From contig PFAX01000011.1 of assembly GCA_002773495.1 (NCBI GenBank), positions 13,154 to 36,753 of the forward strand: a DNA stretch of 23,600 nt, in the 5' to 3' direction. The stretch is from a bacterium (Candidatus Gribaldobacteria) CG10_big_fil_rev_8_21_14_0_10_37_21 (GTDB lineage: Bacteria; Patescibacteriota; Minisyncoccia; Minisyncoccales; CG1-02-41-26). Position 1 is the first letter of the stretch. Each line of letters opens with the position of its first letter. Positions 17,934 to 23,600 of the stretch are shown one piece after another. Both the position numbers and the translations under genes were made by a program. Below the pieces are notes generated by a model. That model was not told the origin of the DNA and ran no database searches. It saw nothing but the letters and a program-made list of their open reading frames with translations.

Positions 17934-17966
17934 AGGACATAAAAAATGTCCTATGGACATTTTTTC
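17934..17966 (+). terminator. Terminator after gyrA with a competing upstream hairpin
   Basis: ATGTCC (17946-17951) pairs with GGACAT (17955-17960) around tat and is followed by six to seven T. The same ATGTCCT can instead pair with AGGACAT (17934-17940). Three copies of taggaca precede it. The mutually exclusive stems resemble an attenuator placed between gyrA and the methyltransferase gene. Confidence 0.65.
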
Positions 17967-18004
17967 TATCACTTTTTTACTCTATCACTTATTCGCTTAA
18001 ATTT

Positions 18005-18526
18005 ATGCCTTCATTTATTTCACCTAAAGACATTTTAAAACAAATTGGGCTGAAAATTGATTCAGTTGCTATTGACTTTGGTTCAGGTTCTGGGGGTTGG
18101 GCTTTACCATTGGCAAAAATGTTACAAGAGGGTAAAGTTATAGCCATTGATGTTCAAGCAGAGCCATTATCTTCTTTACAAGGTAAGGCCAAAATAGCTA
18201 ATTTAAAAAATATTGAAAGTATTTTAGCTGATGTTGAGGATAGTGTCCCTTTAATTGAAAATAATTCAATTGATCTTGTTTTAATGACCAACCTGTTGTT
18301 CCAAGTTGAAAATAAAGAGGCGGTTTTTAAGGAAGCTAAAAGGGTTTTAAAAGCAGGTGGCAAAGTTTTAGTGGTTGATTGGAAGCCGGGTGCTTTAATG
18401 GGCCCAAAAACATCAGTGCCCAGCGAAGAAGAAATAAAACAATTAGCTAAAGAAAGTGGCTTTGCTTTAGTTGAGCAATTAGATGCAGGGGAATATCACT
18501 TTGCTTTAATTTTTAAAAAACAATAA
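18005..18526 (+). CDS. Class I SAM-dependent methyltransferase (UbiE/Methyltransf_11-like)
   Basis: A protein of 173 residues. The SAM-binding motif I is AIDFGSGSGG (22-31), the acidic residue of motif post-I is D49 (VIAIDVQ), the motif IV-like segment is SIDLVLMTNLLF (about 88-99), and motif VI is RVLKAGGKVLVVDW. The fold is complete but minimal, with no recognisable substrate domain, so the substrate is unknown. The stop codon is directly followed by the ATG of the pilin-like gene, indicating translational coupling or at least co-transcription. A terminator-like structure separates it from gyrA. No Shine-Dalgarno sequence is seen. Confidence 0.85.
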   Translation: MPSFISPKDILKQIGLKIDSVAIDFGSGSGGWALPLAKMLQEGKVIAIDVQAEPLSSLQGKAKIANLKNIESILADVEDSVPLIENNSIDLVLMTNLLFQVENKEAVFKEAKRVLKAGGKVLVVDWKPGALMGPKTSVPSEEEIKQLAKESGFALVEQLDAGEYHFALIFKKQ

Positions 18527-19018
18527 ATGTTTATGTTCTCTTTTAAAAAAACAATAAAGGTCTCTTTAGTGTTATTTGCTCTTTGTTTTATGCTTTTAAC
18601 TAACACGGCCTTAGCTATAAGCGAGCCGGGAGGTCCTTGTTGTAAAATAGAAGACTGTGCAGGAACTGGTATGGATTGTAAATGTGTTATTGACCAAACT
18701 AAATGTGATTTAGCTAAGAAGAGGGATACTGGCATTTGCGTTCCGAGTGGTAAGGCCTTTATTTGCCCTACTTCTAAGTTTATTAGCTTAGAGGAGGTTA
18801 TAACTTCAACCGTTAATTATCTCTTTATGTTAGCTGTTGTGGGGTGCCCGTTGGTTATAGCAATTGGGGCATTTCTTTTCTTAACATCAGCTGGTGATCC
18901 GGGTAAAACAAAATTGGCTAAACAAATGATTTTATGGGCGTGTATTGGCTTAGCTGTGATTTTGTTTAGCAAGATGATGAAGGGTATAATTTTAGGCATT
19001 ATAACTGGTACTCCGTAA
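18527..19018 (+). CDS. VirB2/TrbC-like pilin with a Cys-rich external segment
   Basis: A protein of 163 residues with a signal peptide at 1-30 (ending TNTALA). An external segment (31-90) holds eight cysteines, including CC, CxC and several singles, that could form disulfides. Two transmembrane helices follow, about 97-120 and 133-158, separated by a short hydrophilic turn GDPGKTKLAK. This two-helix arrangement with a GDP(x)K turn is typical of VirB2/TrbC-like pilins and holins common in CPR genomes. The Cys-rich region between signal and first helix is an addition to the usual 100-120-residue form. An alternative start at 18533 would shorten it by two residues. It abuts the methyltransferase gene and precedes a giant Cys-rich secreted protein gene, so a surface-structure role is inferred. 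Confidence 0.75.
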   Translation: MFMFSFKKTIKVSLVLFALCFMLLTNTALAISEPGGPCCKIEDCAGTGMDCKCVIDQTKCDLAKKRDTGICVPSGKAFICPTSKFISLEEVITSTVNYLFMLAVVGCPLVIAIGAFLFLTSAGDPGKTKLAKQMILWACIGLAVILFSKMMKGIILGIITGTP

Positions 19019-19082
19019 TTCTCTTTTCGGGGAGTGAAACTACTCCTATACACATCATACTCCGAAATCGCACCCTGTCAAC

Positions 19083-19147
19083 GCAAGAGCTCGGGAAGTA
19101 ATTTGGTTGCCTTTTATGCTCCTTAAAATTACTTCCCTCGCTCTTGC
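19083..19147. repeat. Long inverted repeat after the pilin gene
   Basis: gggaagtaattt (19093-19104) is complementary to aaattacttccc (19126-19137), and gcaagagc (19083-19090) to gctcttgc (19140-19147), with a two-base internal loop on each side. The whole forms a 20-bp stem around 21 bases. There is no T-tract, so a simple terminator is unlikely. The rest of the 19019-19312 gap holds a short hairpin ggagt/actcc near 19032 and the promoter of the next gene. Confidence 0.65.
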
Positions 19148-19216
19148 TCGTTATAGGGCGAATGTAGAATGTTTTATCTTGTTTTTTAAAAGTATAGGTT
19201 ATCCACACTTTCTTGT

Positions 19217-19245
19217 TTGTTTTTTTTAATGAATAATTTTATAAT
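19217..19245 (+). promoter_or_regulatory. Promoter of the giant Cys-rich protein gene
   Basis: TTGTTT (19217-19222), a 17-base spacer and a perfect TATAAT (19240-19245). The leader of about 60 bases contains a 9-bp hairpin aagctaaaa/ttttagctt (19272-19295) just before the ATG at 19313. No Shine-Dalgarno sequence is visible. Confidence 0.6.
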
Positions 19246-19312
19246 AAAATAATCAAAGGTTTAAATTAAATAAGCTAAAAAAATAATTTTAGCTTTAAAA
19301 AATTTTTGTTTT

Positions 19313-22300
19313 ATGCAAAAAATTTTCAAAACGCTTCTTTATGGTTTTTTAACCATTATTTTTTGTTCTGCTCTTGTTATTTTAAGCGGCCAAAGTGGCA
19401 AAGCTGTTGATTCGGTTTGTAATGGGCTTACTAATGGGGCGATTGTCAGCGATGGCGGAGGGAATATTTGTATGTGCGTTTCTGGGGAAATGAAGTGTTG
19501 TGTAAAAGATGATCCTGGTGCTGTAATCACTCCGATTAAAGATGATCTTGAACAAGTGGTTGATTGCAGAGCAGGAACAGGGGTCTGTTCTGGCAGAGCT
19601 GACGGCTCAATCGTTCAAGACGGTTTAAACACCTGTATGTGTGTTTTGGGCGAGCCAAGTTGTTGTTATGAAACTACAAAGCCCTGCTATACGGTCTATC
19701 CTGTCACAGGGGCTGTCGGAAATGTTATTGGATGTGGGAATGAAAATTTACCTGGGAAACCAGTTGGTAGTGTTTGTTATCAAAACAGCGAATGTTGCAC
19801 CGGCTTTTGTATTTTAAGGCAGAAAAGCGATGGCGCTTGGAATGACGGGGTTTGCGGGGTTTCAAAATGTTCTTCGGGAGAATTGCAGTGCGTTACCTAC
19901 GGGGTAAATTCTTCTTTATACCAATGCAACAGCAATGGGGACTGGATGTTTGCATCCAGTTGCGTGGGACCTTGCAAAACATCGACATCCTGCGACCAGT
20001 CTGCTACTTTTTGTGTCGGGAAGCCGAACGGGACTTCTTGTGGGGAGAATAAAACATGCAGAGATGGAGTTTGCTATTCGGTTGAAACCTATGATTTTGC
20101 TTGCGTAGAGAAAACCAATCCGGACGGTACAATTGTTCCCAAACCATCCACTGTTTCTTGCTCCAAAAATGGACTTAGCGGTCATTGCGATGGGTCTGGC
20201 CATTGCATAACATCATCCAACCCCGGCTGTATGGTCAATGGTGTTCCCCAATCAACGGGCGTGGTTTGTTTCAATGAACAGGGAGCGAATGGAACCTGCG
20301 ATGGACAAGGAAACTGCGTGATAGGAGGAGGGGGAGGAGATACTTGTTACAGCTATTGCCAATCAATCGGAAAGACAGGCGGAGTTTGTGCTAATCCTTA
20401 TGAGGGAAGGCCTATAAATTATTGTTCTGGTAGCTCGTGCTTGATAAATATTTTTGAGCCGGAGAGGTCGCATATTTATTGTCAGAATATTTCCAGCATG
20501 TCTGACAATAATTGTTATTGCTATAACCTGCAGGTCTGTTCGCCCGGATGCGAGCAGAGGTGTCAGAATGGGCAGGCTTGCAAGCCAATATCCGTTGAAA
20601 ATTGTTGCAATGATTTAGACGACGACTTTGACGGTATGATAGACGCTCAAGACAGCAACTGCAACAGCGGAACAGTTAACCTGCAAGTTGGAGCAAACAA
20701 TGTTTGCTGGAAAGCGAAGAATTGGCCTCATTTTTTGGGCTCTGACAGCCCTTATAGCTATACTTCGCCCACCTTCGCCTGTCCTGCTGGTTATTGGATA
20801 AAGCCAACTGGTTCTTATTATGTGCTTGATTTCGAGGAACTTTATGCTATTTACTCCGGACCAGGCGGGGTAACATTACCTTATGGATATGGCACAGGCA
20901 CACAACTGCCAGTGCCAACTGGCAGTTTAAGTGGCATTTTTCCAGCAAATAAATTATCTTTAAAATATACAGCCGGTGGGCAAAGTTCTTCTGATTATTC
21001 TCAAGATTTAGGTGTTGCTGTTTCTAGTTTAGAATGTGTTCAATATGCCAACATTGAATGTGGCAAATGCGGGGACGGCATTTTTTGGGGTTTATTTAAT
21101 ATTTGCGACAAAGAAGAATGTTCAGCAATCAGCGGAGGCGCTTGCTTTTTTGACCAAAGAGGCACAGGCGGGCATTGCTATAATAAAGTCCCTGTGAGTT
21201 TTACTGTCAAAGACGCGGTGGCTAAAAACCCTGTTGCAGGGGCTAAAGTCAAGATTACTGATTTTGAAAATATTACCTGTTCAACCGACGGAAACGGAAA
21301 ATGTTCGCTTGACCTTGGTTTGGGGGGTGAGTTTAACGGCTTTATTTCAGGCGAAAACCTCACTTGCTCTTCAGTAAGCGCTGGCTGCCCTAAGGTTTTT
21401 ACAGTTGCTACTGCCCCTACTAATGTTGAGTTAAATCCCTACAAAGTGGTTGCTTGTGTTGATTCCGATACTACCGATGAGTTTCCACAAGGTGCTAAAA
21501 ATTATTACCAAAAAGGCATTGCCAGTGAAACATTGGGTAGTTTTCCAGACCTTTGCCAAGACAGCAAAGTGTTAAAAGAATATAGTTGCTCAAACAACAA
21601 GGCAATTTATGAAACTTATACTTGTGTTTCGGGTTGTTATGACGGGGCGTGCTTGAAAGCCCAGGCCGGGGAGCAGGCAAAAGTTGTTTTTGAAACAAAG
21701 GTTGTAGATAAAAATGGCGTTCCAATGCAGGCAGTGGCTGCGGGCGTGAAAATTGAAGTTACGGGGGAGAATTGGTTTGACTATTGTTTAACTAGTTATA
21801 CGGGCAAATGTTCTTTAACATTGCCACAGGGGGCTTATCAGGCATATTCCAGCGGTTATGACCAATATTATGAATGCAATGCGGCTTTTGGTTGCCCCAA
21901 GAGCTTTAATTTAGTTGGCAGCGACACTTTTGTTTCCCTGACATTGCAATTAAATCCCAATAATCAATCTACAAGTAGCTGCAGCGATACCGACGGAGGG
22001 CTTGAGCCAGATATTTATGGTGCCGCAAGGACATATTATAATATAGAAAATCAAGTGTCGGTTTTGTATGACGGTTGCGGGACGATCAGTTCTCCAAAAG
22101 ATTCAGTGATAGAGGCCTGGTGCGACGGAAATTTTAGGGCTACTCAAAAAATGCCCTGCGCCTATGGTTGCGATAACGGAGCTTGCAAGCAAGGAGAAGG
22201 CCAGCGCTTTAAGGTCTCTGACAAGGCAACTTCTAATCCCCTAGACAGTGCTTTGGTCAAAACTTTTGACGGCGCGACTCCCTCCCGGCCGCTTAATTTT

Positions 22301-23600
22301 TCCTGTTCTTCTGACTCAAACGGCGAGTGTCCTCTTAATCTGCCGCCTGATGCTCCTTTTTATGTCGCGGCGGAAAAAAGCGGTTATTTTTGCGAAAACG
22401 ACATTTGTTGCCAAAAGGTTTCGTCTCCTTCTGAAGACGCAACAGTTACCCTAAAAATGCGAACATCTTCCAGTTTGGCTTGTTCTAAAGAAGGCGAAAA
22501 AGTTTACTTAAATTACGTTGGTCAATCCGAAAACCAGTGTTGTTCGGGTTTAACTCAAATAACGTCAGGAGTTACACCTGCTTTTGCGGTCTGTACAAAC
22601 TGCGGAGACGGAATTTGTACTGCTCCAGAAAATGACTATAAATGTCCAAGTGATTGCCAAGCGTCCTGTTCAGATTGTAGGGTTGTAGATAAATTTGGCA
22701 ATAGAAGCTCTTGTAAAACTGAAGAAGATTGTGTCGATTTCGCAGAGTATTGCTCTTTGCAAGATGGCAAATGCGCAGAAAAAGACCCAAGCGAAGTTCA
22801 ACAAGCGACCTTGGTTTTTTGGGTGTATGATGAAACAGCGGGTCAAATCAATAAAAAGCCAATTAAGGGGGCTGTGGTTAGTGTCAACCCCGGCACTCCT
22901 AATAGCAGAACTTGCCCTACTGGAGATAATGGCTCTTGTAAAATAGCGGTTGATGTGGGCAAACGGCATACTATTGTTGTTTCTGCTGTGGGTTTTGAGA
23001 CAGCCACGCCTTTTTTTGTAGACCCTTCAAAAGCCATAGAGTATCCCTCAACAACTTACCTAAAGAAAGAATTAACTGAAGCTGAAAAAACTTTGCAGTA
23101 TAAATATCAGGTTTTAGGGCTGTTGGGTGTTCCTATTGCAGGTGCTGAGGGCCAAGCAATGTTAACGCCTGGCACAGCTCCGGCCTCAACCTGTCTTGCC
23201 GACGCTCAAGGAGTCTGCTTGCTGGAAATGAAAATTGGCAATACTTATGACCTTAAGTTTTCTAAAATTGGTTTTGAGGATACCTTTATGAGTTATTCTC
23301 CGGTTGTAGCTGACAGAAATCGCCTTGTTAATGGCATTGTTGAGCCAGCCATAACAGCCCCGCTTGTTTGGATAAACGAACCCCCGGCAGAGCCAAAATG
23401 CGCAGACACAGACGGAGGTAAAAACTACTATGCTCCTGGCGTAGCCAGTGGCATAGCTTTAGCTGGAGGCAACGCTGTTTGGGCTGACTCCTGTTTAAGT
23501 GGCAAGGTTATTAGCGAGGGCTATTGTTCGCAGTCCCAGGCAGGAATAGAGCCGTCTTATACAACAGAGCAATGCACTTTTGGTTGCGAGGGCGGAGCGT
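19313..23600 (+). CDS. Giant secreted modular Cys-rich protein (open at window end)
   Basis: ATG at 19313 is followed by at least 1,429 codons with no stop. Residues 1-26 are a signal peptide or anchor. A duplicated module with NICMC..MKCC / NTCMC..PSCC patterns spans about 36-63 and 85-120. A Cys-rich stalk follows, a Gly run near 340, and an EF-hand-like acidic motif DLDDDFDGMIDAQDSNC (about 434-450). Five carboxypeptidase-regulatory-like/Ig-type domains lie near 624-700, 785-880, 963-1050, 1163-1240 and 1262-1345, most with a Cys-x-D/S-x-x-G-x-C pair. Three C-x-D-T/S-D modules ending GCxxGAC start at 715, 890 and 1363; the third is cut by the window end. A CGDGIC..PSDC motif lies at about 1097. 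Such modules occur in archaeal and CPR surface proteins. A cell-surface adhesin or fibre is inferred; no enzyme motif was seen. Confidence 0.85.
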   Translation, partial: MQKIFKTLLYGFLTIIFCSALVILSGQSGKAVDSVCNGLTNGAIVSDGGGNICMCVSGEMKCCVKDDPGAVITPIKDDLEQVVDCRAGTGVCSGRADGSIVQDGLNTCMCVLGEPSCCYETTKPCYTVYPVTGAVGNVIGCGNENLPGKPVGSVCYQNSECCTGFCILRQKSDGAWNDGVCGVSKCSSGELQCVTYGVNSSLYQCNSNGDWMFASSCVGPCKTSTSCDQSATFCVGKPNGTSCGENKTCRDGVCYSVETYDFACVEKTNPDGTIVPKPSTVSCSKNGLSGHCDGSGHCITSSNPGCMVNGVPQSTGVVCFNEQGANGTCDGQGNCVIGGGGGDTCYSYCQSIGKTGGVCANPYEGRPINYCSGSSCLINIFEPERSHIYCQNISSMSDNNCYCYNLQVCSPGCEQRCQNGQACKPISVENCCNDLDDDFDGMIDAQDSNCNSGTVNLQVGANNVCWKAKNWPHFLGSDSPYSYTSPTFACPAGYWIKPTGSYYVLDFEELYAIYSGPGGVTLPYGYGTGTQLPVPTGSLSGIFPANKLSLKYTAGGQSSSDYSQDLGVAVSSLECVQYANIECGKCGDGIFWGLFNICDKEECSAISGGACFFDQRGTGGHCYNKVPVSFTVKDAVAKNPVAGAKVKITDFENITCSTDGNGKCSLDLGLGGEFNGFISGENLTCSSVSAGCPKVFTVATAPTNVELNPYKVVACVDSDTTDEFPQGAKNYYQKGIASETLGSFPDLCQDSKVLKEYSCSNNKAIYETYTCVSGCYDGACLKAQAGEQAKVVFETKVVDKNGVPMQAVAAGVKIEVTGENWFDYCLTSYTGKCSLTLPQGAYQAYSSGYDQYYECNAAFGCPKSFNLVGSDTFVSLTLQLNPNNQSTSSCSDTDGGLEPDIYGAARTYYNIENQVSVLYDGCGTISSPKDSVIEAWCDGNFRATQKMPCAYGCDNGACKQGEGQRFKVSDKATSNPLDSALVKTFDGATPSRPLNFSCSSDSNGECPLNLPPDAPFYVAAEKSGYFCENDICCQKVSSPSEDATVTLKMRTSSSLACSKEGEKVYLNYVGQSENQCCSGLTQITSGVTPAFAVCTNCGDGICTAPENDYKCPSDCQASCSDCRVVDKFGNRSSCKTEEDCVDFAEYCSLQDGKCAEKDPSEVQQATLVFWVYDETAGQINKKPIKGAVVSVNPGTPNSRTCPTGDNGSCKIAVDVGKRHTIVVSAVGFETATPFFVDPSKAIEYPSTTYLKKELTEAEKTLQYKYQVLGLLGVPIAGAEGQAMLTPGTAPASTCLADAQGVCLLEMKIGNTYDLKFSKIGFEDTFMSYSPVVADRNRLVNGIVEPAITAPLVWINEPPAEPKCADTDGGKNYYAPGVASGIALAGGNAVWADSCLSGKVISEGYCSQSQAGIEPSYTTEQCTFGCEGGA

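Noticed and set aside
19852..23037. Short open frames on both strands within 19852-23037
   Set aside because: The frame from 19313 is uninterrupted to the window end with coherent Cys-rich modules; the short ones are overlapping shadows.
1..23600. CRISPR array
   Set aside because: No regularly spaced direct repeats of 24-40 bases were found; the only direct repeats are tRNA ends, trailer hairpins and short motifs.

Overview
The window looks like a chromosomal segment of a Patescibacteria/CPR bacterium, probably Parcubacteria-like. The support is low GC, an IF-2 of only about 500 residues, a three-domain S1-like protein, tRNA genes without encoded CCA scattered singly between protein genes, a VirD4/HerA-type ATPase beside a small charged partner, a VirB2-like Cys-rich pilin, and very few Shine-Dalgarno sequences. 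TGA is used as a normal stop and Trp is TGG, so the standard bacterial code applies. This assignment is an inference; no 16S rRNA is present.

Layout. Positions 1-3700 are on the plus strand: the 3' part of a class II tRNA (probably Ser), an exported 3D-domain protein, infB-rbfA, tRNA-Cys, tRNA-Leu(UAA) with a duplicated 3' end, and a decayed toxin-antitoxin pair. Positions 3730-12640 are almost entirely on the minus strand. In transcription order they hold a 33-residue membrane peptide, an S1-domain protein, ftsH, tRNA-Ile(UAU), tRNA-Val(GAC), rplS, tRNA-Leu(GAG), tRNA-Val(UAC), a second tRNA-3'-end duplication, tRNA-Phe, an HTH/LAGLIDADG-like gene whose end lies in tRNA-Gly, tRNA-Gly, a hicBA relic, a small charged protein with the VirD4/HerA-like ATPase, and a second 3D-domain protein. 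From 12640 the plus strand resumes: a strongly folding 150-nt intergenic element, an MBL-fold hydrolase, a small membrane protein, gyrA carrying a full-length intein, a SAM methyltransferase directly abutting a VirB2-like pilin gene, and a very large secreted Cys-rich protein gene that starts at 19313 and is still open at the window end (over 1,429 codons).

How the parts fit. Most genes are core translation, topology and quality-control functions (IF-2, RbfA, L19, S1, FtsH, GyrA, seven complete tRNAs on the minus strand and two on the plus). The accessory layer is cell-surface or DNA-transfer related: VirD4/HerA ATPase, VirB2-like pilin, two exported 3D-domain proteins and the giant Cys-rich protein, which together suggest an envelope and attachment apparatus. 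Selfish or decayed DNA is frequent: the gyrA intein, two broken toxin-antitoxin loci, the HTH/LAGLIDADG gene at a tRNA, and two tRNA 3'-end duplications enclosing small hairpin-rich inserts.

The most interesting signals are the paired tRNA 3'-end duplications, the structured element at 12764-12911, repeated promoter-to-ATG geometry implying leaderless mRNAs (infB is the clearest), the odd tRNA-Ile(UAU), and the modular giant surface protein.
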